Shown here one piece after another: positions 26,626 to 38,403 of a stretch of DNA of 64,000 nucleotides. The notes beneath the pieces were generated by a model, which was given only the letters and a program-made list of their open reading frames with translations, did no database searches and was not told where the DNA came from. The DNA is from Plasmodium malariae (lineage: Eukaryota; Apicomplexa; Aconoidasida; Haemosporida; Plasmodiidae), in contig NC_041778.1 of NCBI RefSeq assembly GCF_900090045.1, positions 186,001 to 250,000 on the forward strand. Reading direction: 5' to 3'. Each line of letters opens with the position of its first letter. Position 1 is the stretch's first letter. A program made the translations under genes and the position numbers.

Positions 26626-28586
26626 ACATATTTAATATACGTATGTATACATGTTTATGTACTTGTGTGCGCATATGTTTTGATACATGAATTCGTATCT
26701 GTTTTTATATATGTATGCACATATGTTAAACTACGAATACATCAAAGAATGTTCACATTTTACTTTAGCAAAAAAAAATGTCAAGGAAATTCCCAAATGA
26801 CAATGAGAGTGGAGCTGTTTAAAAGACATCCACTATTTTTTTTTTTTTTTCCCCTTAAAAATTCATGGTGCAAGAATAAATATGCGCATAATAAACGTAG
26901 AAAACGCCCAAATAAGAAAACATACGTATATATTTTGCTATAAAAAAAGAAAAGTAAAAATGAGAAGATTATTTGTTAAAGGATTTCAAAAATATATTAA
27001 AATTAGATGAACTGAATTCCTTTATAAAAATAAGAAATTTTATGAAATACCAAAAAACATCCATTTTACTCATTGTGTGCAGCAGATATATATTTTCAAA
27101 ATGTATGTACGTACATATATATATATATGTATTTGTGCATATATATATATATATACATATATACGTACATACATTATTTATGTGTTATTTCTGGTAGACA
27201 AGAGAATGCTTTAATTATTTGGGAAAAGGTTGAGCTCTAAGTCTAGTAATTAACTACGCTAATTTTAAAAAAAGAGATGTTTTCATTAATAAACTTCGCT
27301 AAATAGTTGAACGTACTTAATAAATAAAACCACAATAGTTTATATAAAAATACATTTTTAAGGAAAAAAAAAAACATTTGAACCTCTCTCGTTTTTTTAT
27401 AAATAATCAAGACAGTTAAGCTTTAAAAAATAGTCTAACTTTAAGATATTCGTGTAAAATTGATAAATTCAAAAAAGAATAAAAAAAAAGATAGTAAAAA
27501 AGGAGAAAAAATTAAAAGGCATCTTTTAACATTCTGTGCTATTTTTAATCATAAAAAAAAAAAAATTCTCTTAAGAAGAAAAATCATCAAACGCTTATGA
27601 GATCTACAATAACGGTGAAATTGAATAGGGACTGTCGAAAATATCAAGTTTTGCTTTACGTATTATTTCCCTTTTTTTTAATCTGTGATTTTGCATGACC
27701 TCTTTTTTTTTTTCTTTCCGTTTTTTCCCCTTTTTTTCCCCTTTTTTTTTTTTTTTGGGCTTATGCCTTATCAGCATGGAATTATGTAACATGTTTTTGA
27801 TTACACATACATTGTATATAACCTTTATTTTAATGAGCAAATATCTTTAGTCATCACATTAACTGTATTGCTCACCTTTATTTTTGGCACTCTCCCCTCT
27901 TTTAAGCCTCTTTGTTTTACTTCATTTTATTTTATACATATATATACATATATATATTAATTTATTTATTAGTTACGCATTTACTTATTTGCGCATTTAT
28001 TTACATGTATACTCACGTATTTTTACCCATTTTTTTCCATCAGCACGCATATGTACATATATATGTATGCCCTTTATTTAAGTTGTACAAAATTAATTTA
28101 TCCAAAGTATAGCGTTCCCATAGGGTAAACTCTTTTTAAACAAATTTATTTGTATTTAAGAGCTTTTTTTCTTCCCTTTTAATTACGAATTTGCACATAA
28201 GCATATAATAAATATATTAGCACATCCATTGAAAAAATCCAATGTTTACAACTTGTAATTAAATCTTCGGAATATACCTTACATGTGCATGTACATTCAC
28301 GTGTTACATATATGTACAAAATTTAGTTGAACTTGCAAAAATTTTCCACGCGTCCTAAAGTTTTCCATACTGACGCATATATTTTCGTTAGCGTGTCGCA
28401 TTAACCCTTTGCATGTACATACACATAAGCATACATACAAATATATATACAAACATACATACAAATATACATACAAACATACATACAAATATACATACAA
28501 ACATACATACAAACATACGTACAAACGTACATATGTACAAACATACATACGTACAAACATACATACGTACAAACATACATATACAC

Positions 28587-28624
<38 letters not shown>

Positions 28625-28707
28625 ACATAACAAACCCTTGCAGGCACACGGTAACTCCACACAATCCCCGGCGCATTTATCTTGCAGTTTTCTGCCAACA
28701 TCGATAA
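25762..28707. other. gene-poor spacer marking the exported/core boundary
   Basis: No supported gene. It holds adjoining poly-A (25949-25975) and poly-T (26004-26029) tracts, TA runs (26554-26616, 27113-27160) and a CATA/ACAA tandem array just before RFC1. The frames at 26284, 26620 and 27884 are TA-rich or low-complexity. It separates the last exported-protein gene from the first housekeeping gene. Confidence 0.6.
28420..28622. repeat. ACATACAAA-type tandem array plus (TA)n, upstream of RFC1
   Basis: About 160 bp of ACATACATACAAAT/C units (12-16 bp) followed by about 20 TA units at 28583-28622, roughly 90 bp upstream of the RFC1 start. All six frames are open here, which produces several overlapping false frames (28297-28792). 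Confidence 0.9.
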
Positions 28708-31692
28708 ATGTGTTCAAAAGGAAAAAATTTATTTGATAAGGACAGTGATGATGATATCGGAAGGAAGAGGAAGCGCTTGAAAAAGGTTTCAAGTAATTTA
28801 TTTGATAACGAAGAGGATGATGACGATGATTTTTTTGATAATGAAGGAAAAGATAAATCTCTAAGCAAAAGTGTTGTTGAAATTAATGATGATGATGAGG
28901 TGGAGGAAGGTAATAAAAATATACTAGAGAAAAAATCGCTTAATAAAAAGGCATCGAACAAACCTGTATATTATGATATTACTTCATATTTTAAACCTAG
29001 CTCTAAAAAAATAGATGTTAATAGTAATAATAATAGTAATAATAATAATAATAATAATAGTAACAATAGTAATAGTAACAATAGTAATAGTAACAATAGT
29101 AATAGAAACAATAGTAATAGTAACAATAGTAATAGTAACAATAGGAATAGTAACAATAGGAATAGTAACAATAGTAATAGTAACAATAGGAACAATAATT
29201 ATAGTAGTAATCGTAATAACAGTGTAATGATAAAAAGCAGCTCAAATAATAGCAGTAAAATTCCTGTGAAAAATGTGAGTGAATATTTTGATTTATTAGA
29301 AAAAGACCAAAAAAATGTAAAAGGAGAAAATGCAAAGCCTAACCTAAAAAGAGAAAGAGGACAAGAAGGAGAACAAGATGTTGATATTATTGAGGAAGAA
29401 AGATATAAAAAAAAACTCACTTCTTTTGGAAAAAATAAAACAAAGATGGAAAATAATGACACAACACAAAAGTTTGACTATTTACCATTCAATAATCTAA
29501 AATTTGTACTAACAGGAGTATTCAAGAATTTTTCAAGAGATGATTTACAATCAAAGATTAAAGAACATGGTGGTAGTGTAATGTCAGCTGTGTCATCAAA
29601 AACTCATTATTTAATTCATGGTGAATATTTGGAAGATGGAAGACTATACAATGAAGGGAGGAAATATTTAAAAGCATTTGAATTACAACAAAAAAGTAAT
29701 TCTATCATTAAAATATTAAATGAGGAACAGCTTTTGGAATTACTCCCAGAAGGGAAAAGTCATCCACAATATGAAGAGCAGTATGGTACACACAATGGTG
29801 ATGCAAATAAGGAAAATTCAGATAAATCAGAATATCAAGATTTTGTAAAAAAACAACAGAGCGATTATTCAACAAATTATAAAAGCGCTAGTGACAACTA
29901 CAGTAGCAGCAACATGCTCGATAAGGAAAGTAGAAAAGACAAACATGATAATGGCCTAGGAAACTACAACAATGAAGTGGATGAAAGGAATAAATTAAGC
30001 AATAACAAAGTGCTCAATCAACTTTGGGTTGAAAAATATAGACCCAAAAATATTAATGAATTAGTTGGTAATAATCAAAATGTTCTAAAATTAAAAAATT
30101 GGCTAGCCAGTTGGGAAGATGTATGTATAAGGGGAATGAAAAAACAAGTAACTAAAACATTTCGAGGTATCTATGAAAATGTAAATGCACGTTGTGCTTT
30201 ACTAAGTGGTGCTGCAGGTATTGGAAAAACAACGACTGCAAAGATTATATCAGAAGCTTCAGGATACAATGTAATCGAATTTAATGCTTCAGATGAACGA
30301 AATAAAGCAGCAATTGAAAAAATTAGTGAAATGGCAACTGGAGGATATTCTATAGCTTCGTTAAAAAGTCGTAAGTTATCAAAAACTTGTATTATAATGG
30401 ACGAAGTAGATGGTATGTCAAGTGGTGATAAAGGTGGGAGTGCAGCAATTTTAAAATTAATAGAAAAAACAAAATGTCCTATTATATGTATATGTAATGA
30501 TAGGCAAAATAGTAAAATGAGAACATTAGCTAATAAATGTTATGATTTAAAATTTACTGTACCAAATAAAAATGCTGTTGTTAAAAGACTTTTAGAAATA
30601 TGTAAGAAAGAAAATATTATGATGGAACCTAATGCCTTGGAATTATTATGGGAAACTACCGTAGGAGATATGAGACAAATGTTAAACACACTGCAACTGT
30701 TATCAAAAACATATAAGAGGATACAATTTTTAGATTTAAAAAAAGAATTAAATAATTCTAATAAAAATGTACAGTCTTTAGCTAACCCTTTTGAAATAAC
30801 TCTCAAACTTTTAAATTTTCATGAATCATCAAAACTTAAGGTAAGAGAAATTATGGATCTATTTTTTGTCGATTATGAGTTAATTCCTTATTTTATAAGT
30901 GAAAATTATACAAATGTTTTTAATGATAATGATAAATCACCTAACTCAATAAATAAATGGAATGCTTTTGCTCAAATATCATATGATTTAGCACTAGCTG
31001 ACAAAATAAAATATAATATGAAAACAACTATGGACTTTTCTTTATTACCACATTTTTCTATTTTATCTTGTGTGTGTCCAGTTATGCGCATTAAATTACT
31101 CAAATTATTTATGTCAGGAAGAATTAATTTTCCTTCAGCTTTTGGAAAAATTTCTACATTTAATAAAAATAAAAGATTATTAAATGAGTTATGTTTTAAT
31201 ATATCCTATAAACTTAATGTATGTCCTAAATATATGGTAACTTCTGGATTTTTAAGTTATATTTATTTTAAAATTATGACACCTTTACTTAAAAATAATA
31301 TAAATGAAGCCATTGAGTTAATGGAAGAATATAATATTACTAGAGAAATGATTACTGAAATTTTACCATCTCTAAGATTACCTAATCAGGAAAATTTATA
31401 TGATAAACTTGATTCAAAAGTAAAAGCTTCGTTTACTCGTTTATATAACTCCTCGCATGTTATCAAAAACGATCCTAACTCATTAAGGAAAGGACTCACA
31501 TCGACTGAAAAAAAAAGCACATTTAAAATTAACGAGTATGAATCTGATGAAGACATGGACGAACTAAGCGAATCAAAAGAAGATAAAGATGACGACATTT
31601 TGGTAAAAAGTAAAATTGACCGAAAACCGACTATCAAGAATAGGTCAGCTGCAAAACCCAAGGCCCCGAGCAAGAACATCAAGAAGAGGTGA
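28708..31692 (+). CDS. RFC1: replication factor C large subunit 1
   Basis: 994 aa in one exon. The large subunit of the RFC clamp loader opens and loads PCNA at primer-template junctions in the nucleus. Residues 84-100 hold a PIP-box-like DITSYFKP, followed by a long Asn/Ser run. A BRCT domain lies at about 255-350 (LKFVLTGVFKNFSRDDL, HGGSVMSAVSSKTHYLI). The AAA+ core starts at LWVEKYRP (about 438), with Walker A GAAGIGKT (501-508), Walker B IIMDEVDG with D565-E566, and sensor-1 region ICNDRQN. DEVD in Walker B is typical of the large subunit. An RFC1 C-terminal domain (about 730-900) and a basic tail ending KNIKKR follow. It is the first core gene next to the exported cluster and lies in the same strand direction as the pseudouridine synthase. 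Confidence 0.95.
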   Translation: MCSKGKNLFDKDSDDDIGRKRKRLKKVSSNLFDNEEDDDDDFFDNEGKDKSLSKSVVEINDDDEVEEGNKNILEKKSLNKKASNKPVYYDITSYFKPSSKKIDVNSNNNSNNNNNNNSNNSNSNNSNSNNSNRNNSNSNNSNSNNRNSNNRNSNNSNSNNRNNNYSSNRNNSVMIKSSSNNSSKIPVKNVSEYFDLLEKDQKNVKGENAKPNLKRERGQEGEQDVDIIEEERYKKKLTSFGKNKTKMENNDTTQKFDYLPFNNLKFVLTGVFKNFSRDDLQSKIKEHGGSVMSAVSSKTHYLIHGEYLEDGRLYNEGRKYLKAFELQQKSNSIIKILNEEQLLELLPEGKSHPQYEEQYGTHNGDANKENSDKSEYQDFVKKQQSDYSTNYKSASDNYSSSNMLDKESRKDKHDNGLGNYNNEVDERNKLSNNKVLNQLWVEKYRPKNINELVGNNQNVLKLKNWLASWEDVCIRGMKKQVTKTFRGIYENVNARCALLSGAAGIGKTTTAKIISEASGYNVIEFNASDERNKAAIEKISEMATGGYSIASLKSRKLSKTCIIMDEVDGMSSGDKGGSAAILKLIEKTKCPIICICNDRQNSKMRTLANKCYDLKFTVPNKNAVVKRLLEICKKENIMMEPNALELLWETTVGDMRQMLNTLQLLSKTYKRIQFLDLKKELNNSNKNVQSLANPFEITLKLLNFHESSKLKVREIMDLFFVDYELIPYFISENYTNVFNDNDKSPNSINKWNAFAQISYDLALADKIKYNMKTTMDFSLLPHFSILSCVCPVMRIKLLKLFMSGRINFPSAFGKISTFNKNKRLLNELCFNISYKLNVCPKYMVTSGFLSYIYFKIMTPLLKNNINEAIELMEEYNITREMITEILPSLRLPNQENLYDKLDSKVKASFTRLYNSSHVIKNDPNSLRKGLTSTEKKSTFKINEYESDEDMDELSESKEDKDDDILVKSKIDRKPTIKNRSAAKPKAPSKNIKKR
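29028..29220 (+). repeat. AAT/AGT trinucleotide repeat inside RFC1
   Basis: AATAGTAACAAT-type units encode about 60 residues of Asn and Ser (with rare Arg). This low-complexity insert sits between the PIP-like motif and the BRCT domain. It is typical of Plasmodium and expected to vary in length. Confidence 0.9.
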
Positions 31693-31762
31693 GCACTTCA
31701 CCAAGTACCCTCACCCGTGAACCCACTTTTATTTCTGCGCATTTGCATCCATCCATCCAACC

Positions 31763-31803
<41 letters not shown>

Positions 31804-33196
31804 AGCATGAGCATACGCTTGACACCCTGACACTCGTGTATATATTCATGTAAAGGAAAAACTTTTCATCCAGATTACGACGTCCCCTACGAAGTTGCAA
31901 ATTATTTTACCTGTTCATACAAGTACTCCCACTACTAGTGGCACCACTATCACAATCAATATCATATCCCTATCAATACCGCCAAATATGCCAATAATGG
32001 CGGTACCACCACTTCACACACCCACTTTTGCCGCCTTTTATAGGCCATACATATGGCTATTTACAAAAATTTAGAAGTATTTTTAAAAAAAAAATTCTCC
32101 TTTTTATACAATCCTTCCTTTGTTACCTATTATATAACGTGCATGTATTTCCCGCTTTTTAAATTTAGAATGTGAATACATTTACGCATGAATATATGAA
32201 AGAAAATTTTTTTTATGGATTACGCATTCTTTATCTACATTTTTCAAGAGTAGAACCTTTTATAAAATACTGATGTTATTGTACAAAATTGTACATAAAT
32301 AGGTGTAAAAAAAAAAAATAGGAAATTTTTAAATTATATCAAACCTTTTTTTTTTTATGTTTTTAAAATGAGAAGCTTATGTCATTTAGGGATATATATA
32401 TATTTTTTTTTTAATTCACCTCTTTTTATTACGTATATGGTTCGAATACACACATTTATACATACGTATATATATATAGGTATGCATATACATGCATATT
32501 ATCACTTTTTTCCTCGAAACATACATTGGTGTCAAATCAATTCAAAGACAGATAATGGTAATCAAAATTTAAAACATTCGTTTCTGTTTTATTTCACCAC
32601 GACATGAAAAAAGGCAAACTCTATTCCCATACTTTTATTTTTGGGGGAGGACATACAACATTAAGCAGAAATGCGCATAAAAAAATATATCAAGGTGTAA
32701 GGCACAAAAATAGCTAAAAATATATTTACATATTGATAAGATACGACAGAACAGGAAAATTTACCTGTGAATTGTAACATACGAGAAAAATCGAAATATG
32801 GAAATTTTCATCTCTAAATATTTTATTCTTTTTTGTTATTTACATATAATTATCTTGCGCTTATTTTATTTTATTTTATTTTTTTTATTATTATGTGAAT
32901 TTATATATTTAAGTACAGGGAAATATTTAAAGTTTCATGCTCATCGAATTTTCTTTTTTTTTTTTTTTGGCCTTTATTTTTCCTATTTTTCTTTTATCTT
33001 CTCCTCCTTCTAATTAATACCACACCAAATATGCAAACTCCTGAATCGTTTCAAATACACTTCAGTGAGCACTCCAATTCATGTAAGAATAAACAGAACA
33101 ACGTGTAAAATACCTCTTCCAAGAAGCCATTTAATAGTTTCATTTTTCTTTCTAACAAAAAAAGAGCTTCCATTATTTTTACAGCAGAAAAAATCG
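31693..33196. other. RFC1 to pseudouridine synthase spacer with a GC-elevated segment
   Basis: The first 350 bp (to about 32050) are clearly less AT-rich than normal spacer. They contain short protein-like frames on the plus strand and an inverted repeat CCGCCA/TGGCGG (about 31979-32003); a GT microsatellite is at 31789-31802. The rest is AT-rich with no credible gene. Confidence 0.5.
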
Positions 33197-34634
33197 ATGA
33201 AAATTGAACCCCCCATTTATTCTAAGCGCAATAAATTACTTCTCTATTTCTTAATATTATCTTTTTTGTTCCAAAATAGTAGCAATAATAATAGTAATAA
33301 TAATAGTAATGGTATTTTCTGTTTTGATGTAGCCTTGACAACAAGTAACAGCAAGGCAAATACTATCAGGCTAAATAAAGTAATATCTGTCAGCAGGAAT
33401 ATTTCGAGGAGAAAATCAGATAAGTTTATACAAGATGGTAATGTAAAAATAAACAATAAAATTATACTTAACCCAGGTACACATGTAGATATTACAAAAG
33501 ATAGACTAAAAATATGTGAAAGAAAAATTGACATACAGAATATAAAAAATTTAATAAATGGAAATTCCAGTAAGTCATTTAAGTGGTTTGTTTTGCATAA
33601 ACCCAAAGGTTTATTATGCACAACTAGTGATGAAAAAAATAGAAGATCCATATTTTCTCTTTTTCCTGAGGATCTTTTACAAAAATATCGTTTGGTATCC
33701 GTAGGTTAGTGACAAATAAGCATTTTACAAATTGTAGTTGTTTCTTATCGAACGCATTTTTTGCGAGCATTTACGTTTGTACGTTCATAAATGTTTATGT
33801 ATACATGTATACATGTTCATACATTCCGCATGTAGGTATATAGAGCGTGAATGTTATTCCAACTTACGTATGGTACACTTCGTACGGCTACATTTTAAAC
33901 GCTCACCAAATGTTTAATAATAAAATGAAAAAGGATAAAAAAAAAATATAATAGTTGTAATAACAATTATTACTTAGAAACGAAGTTATATATATATGGG
34001 TTTCTTTTTTTTTATACGTCGACCCACTTCCATAACAACAAATTAACATTTTACCATTCGAACTGTATAATATTTATATCCCTTCATTTTATGATGTTTT
34101 ATTACATATCAAATTATTGCATTCCTAGTTATATATATATCATCTCCTGTTTTACCCTTTCAAGGAAGATTAGATAGAAACACTTCCGGAGTCCTACTAC
34201 TAACAAATGAGTATGCCTGGGTTAATAGACTAACGCACCCAAAGTATCAAAGAATAAGAACATATAGGGTTCACATTGAGGGACCTGTTAAAATGAGTTC
34301 TCTTAAAGAACTAGCTGCAGGTGTGTATATAGAACATGATGATGACAAGAAAAAAGAAAAAAAGAAAAAAACACAACCTGCTTTTATTGAAATACTTCGA
34401 GAAGAATGTGTAAAAATACAGGATAAAATGAAAAAAGTAAGTGTATTAAATATAAGTATAAAAGAAGGAAGAAACAGACAAATCAGAAAAATGTTTGAAC
34501 AAATAAATCAACCAGTAATAAAAATAAAGAGAAGCGCTTTTGAAAATATAACTTTGAAAGATATATTTTTTCCTAAGCAATACAGGGAATTGACACAAAA
34601 AGAAGTCTCAAATTTAAAGACGAGGAGCTTTTAG
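33197..34634 (+). CDS. RluB/RsuA-family pseudouridine synthase, probably apicoplast (two exons)
   Basis: Exon 1 is 33197-33704, the intron 33705-34164 (GTTAGT donor, TTTCAAG acceptor, phase 1), and exon 2 is 34165-34634; 325 aa. The ATG at 33197 is chosen because the upstream in-frame start is only a GTG, and because it places a signal-like segment LLLYFLILSFLF at residues 14-25. An Asn/Ser/Lys-rich stretch follows, a bipartite leader of apicoplast type. An S4 RNA-binding domain is at about 56-105 (IRLNKVISVSRNISRRK). The catalytic motif GRLDRNTSGVLLLTN spans the intron, with catalytic Asp at about 173. Downstream are TYRVHIEG and GRNRQIRKMFE. The enzyme isomerises uridine to pseudouridine in large-subunit rRNA; apicoplast 23S rRNA is the likely substrate (inference). 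Confidence 0.9.
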
Positions 34635-35599
34635 CAATATAAAGAGCCCGTGAGTAGACGATTCCCTCGTTTTGTTTATTTTTCCTCCATTTTGTTCCAT
34701 AAGATCATGTTTTATTATTGCGTTATATAACGTGATATTTAAATTGTTCTGTAACATGTTATAATGTATTAATCTTGTTCTCTAACTTTATGTTCCTTTT
34801 CTATTATTTTCTTCTCCTTTTCTTCTTTTTTTTTATGTTCATACAATATTATTTAAAGTTCACTATTTTTTTTTTGCTGCAATATATATTTAATTCCTAT
34901 TATATACTGCAAAAACACCCAAAATAAAAGCTTACATACATGTACACATGTACATATATGTATGTATTTATGTATGTATTCAACCACATGCATTACTAGT
35001 GAAAGGGGTATTTCCTTCCTTTTCCTATACCTTTTAAAGTTGTTACAATATTACAATAGAACAAAATATAAAACATACTTAACAATTTGTTTAAAAAAAT
35101 TAATAATTCATATATTTTCCCAAAATACAAAAAAAAATAAAAATAACACAACATAATATAATTTGTACTTTTTTGGGTTTGCATCAGTTTAATATATATA
35201 AACACATTTTATGGAACAATTTAACAATATCAGCAAATTATTACAAGTTATATGTGTAATTATGTAAATGTATACACACGCATATATATTGGTATATGCT
35301 CATATAGATGCGTACATATATATATGCATATATTTGCGTATATATTCGTAGATATGTATAAATATGTATATTCACATATACAATTTCTTTAAAATAATAA
35401 TAAAGGATCAAAAAAAAAAAAAAAAAAAAAAAAAAACAGTAGTAGATCGTTTGGAATTTCCTTTTTTTTTCTTTAACTGCATTCTACTATTTTTATATGT
35501 CTTAACACAAAATAATGTTTTAATTTAAAAATGTCATGCACCTTTATTCTCTTCATATAGCAAAAAATTAGAAAAACAAAAATGTTAAATAGGGAGGCT
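34635..35599. other. intergenic, convergent 3' ends
   Basis: Holds the 3' regions of the pseudouridine synthase (plus) and RAMP4 (minus). AT-rich, with a poly-A run at about 35411-35436 and TA/GTA-rich low-complexity sequence. No gene seen. Confidence 0.6.
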
Positions 35600-36122
35600 T
35601 CAATCAAATACTTTGGATTTCTGTATCATGCTGAGCATTTGAACGATAACTAAAAGATGAGCATAAATTAAGTACATGTATGTATACATGCATATGTACT
35701 TGTGTATGTACGTGTACTAAATACGTACACATAAGTTTATACATAAGTACAAATTTATATGCAAATGCTCTGAGAAGTCAAAGATTCACAGGTTAAAACG
35801 TAGAACAAATAAACATAGGTAAAAAACGGCATAAAAAACATTCCGCCCTATTTTTTCTCATAATGGCATAGATTATAACAAAACAATTGAAAATGCGCAT
35901 ATGGGTACTTATTTTAAAAATAAAAAAGGCATAATATACAAAAATGAGTGCATTATTATTATTACCTGAACCAATGACAACAAAAATAAAAACAAGGAGA
36001 AGTATAGGACCTACTGGATGTTTCCTTTCCTTCTTTACCAATGAGGTTGGAACGTTTCCCCTATGAACTATGTTATTGTCAAAGGCATCTACCTTTTGAG
36101 ATATTTTTCTGTTACTTGGCAT
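35600..36122 (-). CDS. RAMP4: RAMP4 / SERP1-family small translocon protein (two exons)
   Basis: Exon 1 is 36122-35966 (52 codons plus one base), the intron 35965-35650 (GTAATA donor, TCTTTTAG acceptor) and exon 2 is 35649-35600; 68 aa. The N terminus SNRKISQKVDAFDNNIVHRG and the RGNVPTSLVKKE block are the hallmark of RAMP4/SERP1/Ysy6. A single C-terminal membrane anchor begins at about residue 38 (GPILLLVFIFVVIGS). Exon 2 completes the anchor and ends in a short basic tail, KSKVFD. The protein is tail-anchored in the ER beside the Sec61 channel and acts in translocation or stress protection. The length matches the family (about 60-70 aa), which supports the splice model. Confidence 0.92.
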
Positions 36123-36211
36123 CTACATAAAAAAAAAAAAAAAAAAATTTTGTTTGCGGCTAATGGTATAGCAATTTAATTTGATGTGTACGTCAACCGT
36201 AAGATTTATAT

Positions 36212-36825
36212 TCACATAAATAAGTGCACGTACAAACATAAGTGCACAATTAAATAAACATATATACGCAAACAAGTATATACAAACAGTGTAGTACAAT
36301 TTTTAGAAAAGTCAAATCTGCGAAATATTTTCAAAACAACGCCAAAAAAAAGGGGTAAAACAAAAGGTAAACCAAAATACAGAATAACATGGGAAAGGAG
36401 TAGAAAAAATATAAAAAGTAAATCAGCATTTCTTTTATTATTTATAAAATTACTACCACACCATTTTATAATTTCGGAGGTGTTTAAACAACTTTTAAGA
36501 AATATATGTATATGAATTCGATAAAAACACATTTAAATGTATACATTTATTAAATGTTTAGCGGGTATTATATATACATATATAAAGACCCTTTAAATAC
36601 GTCCTAACATTATAACATCTCAAAATAAAAGTACTTCAAAAATTATGTTACGTCGTTATGTAGTTACGTAGTTATATTGTTATGTTGACGTGTTGTTATG
36701 TAGTTATGCTGTTATGTTATTACGTTAGCAAGAAACGCAACTCCAAAAAAACAATACGCTCGTTGCTCACATGTGTATGTACATACTATACAAATACGTG
36801 CATACAACGTACTTTCTCACGTAAT

Positions 36826-36874
<49 letters not shown>

Positions 36875-37322
36875 CGCATGGGATGGATAACTATACAAGT
36901 ATGGTGCAACCTATTCTTGGAAATAACATAAAATTATAATTCATCTTATATATTTACTCATACATTCGTTAAATACATCTGTTCACACATTCACTAAATA
37001 AAACTGTTCACACATTCGCTAAATAAAGCTGTTCACACATTCGCTAAATAAAGCTGTTCACACATTCGCTAAAATACGTATGTTTATACTTTTGCTTATG
37101 CATTTATTAGTATGTTTCATCAATTTATTATTTTCACTTTACCTTGTTTAATATGTTACTTTTGTATTTTTTATGTGCCTTTTTAAATGACTTAAAAAAA
37201 CTATTTTCCTTTAAATTTTTTACGTAATCCTGTATCGTATCCATATGATATGTAATGAATGAGGAATATGTAAATTTTTGCCTTTTAAAAAGAAAAAAAT
37301 ATATTTTTTTCTTTTCACACAA
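36212..37322 (-). CDS. possible small membrane-protein gene, exon structure unresolved
   Basis: Two coding-looking minus-strand pieces. One starts at the ATG at about 37242, reads a mixed, charged peptide (DTIQDYVKNLKENSFFKSF) and meets a GTAAAG donor after AAC AAG. The other (36532-36212) contains CLNTSEIIKWCGSN and then a strong hydrophobic run ending GVVLKIFRRFDF. They could be exons of one conserved membrane protein. However, the obvious acceptor (TTCTTAAAAG) is in a different phase from the donor, so I cannot join them. Either could be chance. Confidence 0.25.
36834..36872. repeat. (TA)n microsatellite
   Basis: About 19 TA units in the spacer upstream of RAMP4. Confidence 0.85.
36962..37071. 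repeat. 25-bp tandem repeat
   Basis: About four and a half copies of CACACATTCGCTAAATAAAG plus CTGTT. The last copies are identical and the first two diverged. Non-coding, between the two pieces of the possible small membrane-protein gene. Confidence 0.9.
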
Positions 37323-37663
37323 AAAAAAAAAAAAAAAAAAAAAATCAATTTTTCAAAACAACCTTTTCTCCTTTATAATTTTTATATTTACTTTGATTTT
37401 TATTCAATTGAATTATCATATTTTTTGTTTTTTTTGTTTTTTTTGTTTTTTCAGTTATTTTATTTTTATTTTTATTTTTTTGTTTCAATTTGCACATTAA
37501 CTCTTCATGCAACGAAAAAGGTAAAGTTTTTTTTTTTTCCTTTAGCAGTTGTACATTTTGTAATACGTAGCTTTTTTTTTTTTTTTTTTTGCCTTATCAG
37601 TTGTATACTACTTTGTAGTAATTTTATTTATTTTTTATTAGTTTACTTTATTTTTTATTATTT

Positions 37664-37810
37664 TACTTTATTTTTATTTTTTTACTTTATTTTTATTTTT
37701 TTACTTTATTTTTATTTTTTTACTTTATTTTTATTTTTTACTTTATTTTCATTTTTTTACTTTATTTTCATTTTTTTACTTTATTTTCATTTTTTTACTT
37801 TATTTTTATT
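37664..37810. repeat. about 20-bp T-rich tandem repeat (ACTTTATTTTTATTTTTTT)
   Basis: Seven to eight copies of a 19-20-bp unit, following poly-T tracts. It makes a Phe/Leu/Tyr shadow frame on the plus strand at 37278-37901. Confidence 0.8.
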
Positions 37811-38403
37811 TTTTATTTATTTACCTTTATCTCTCCTTCATTTTGGTATCCTTTTCCATAATTTTATTAATTTTTACCTGTTAAACTTTTTTATAAATTA
37901 AATAGCCCTTTCGAAAGGATATTTTTTAATAAAAATTGTAAGGTGGGAAAACCCCTTTACTTCTTACACGAGCAAGCAGTTTTTTTCTCTTGCACACAGT
38001 ATACGCAAGTTTGTGTACATAAATATACACATATACGTATATATATATTTATGTGCGCATACACATGTATAATGCGTACGTTTTATATATGAAAGAAAAG
38101 ATTTATTTTATTTTACCGCATTATCTGTGGTTCTTGTTTTCCCAAATCGCATCAAAGAACTGTGATAACAATAAATACATTTTGCCATTACACTAATTTT
38201 AGTATATAATTATTTTTTTACGAATTCGTATCGTTTATTTTTAAGTAACACAAATTATCTGTTGGTAAATGCAAATATGTATGAATGCGCGTCGTTAGCT
38301 TATTTTTATGAACATAATAGTTTAATTCTGTCTTCTTTCATTTCATATTTCCCCTTTTCTTTTTGTTTTGCTCCCCCTACTTCATTTCATTACGCACGAA
38401 AGT

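Noticed and set aside
28297..28792. Overlapping open frames on both strands upstream of RFC1
   Set aside because: All arise from the ACATACAAA and TA repeats, open in every frame, and have no non-repetitive core.
29015..29335. Leu/Val/Ile-rich frames overlapping RFC1
   Set aside because: Shadow frames of the AAT/AGT trinucleotide repeat inside RFC1.
33065..33196. Upstream extension of the pseudouridine synthase (44 codons)
   Set aside because: It begins with GTG, not ATG. The ATG at 33197 puts the hydrophobic leader close to the N terminus as expected for apicoplast targeting.
36962..37071. CRISPR-like appearance of regularly spaced 25-bp units
   Set aside because: Units are directly contiguous with no unique spacers, and the DNA is eukaryotic; an ordinary tandem repeat.
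37278..37901. 207-codon plus-strand frame, Phe/Leu-rich
   Set aside because: Made of poly-T and an ACTTTATTTTTA repeat; no protein-like composition.
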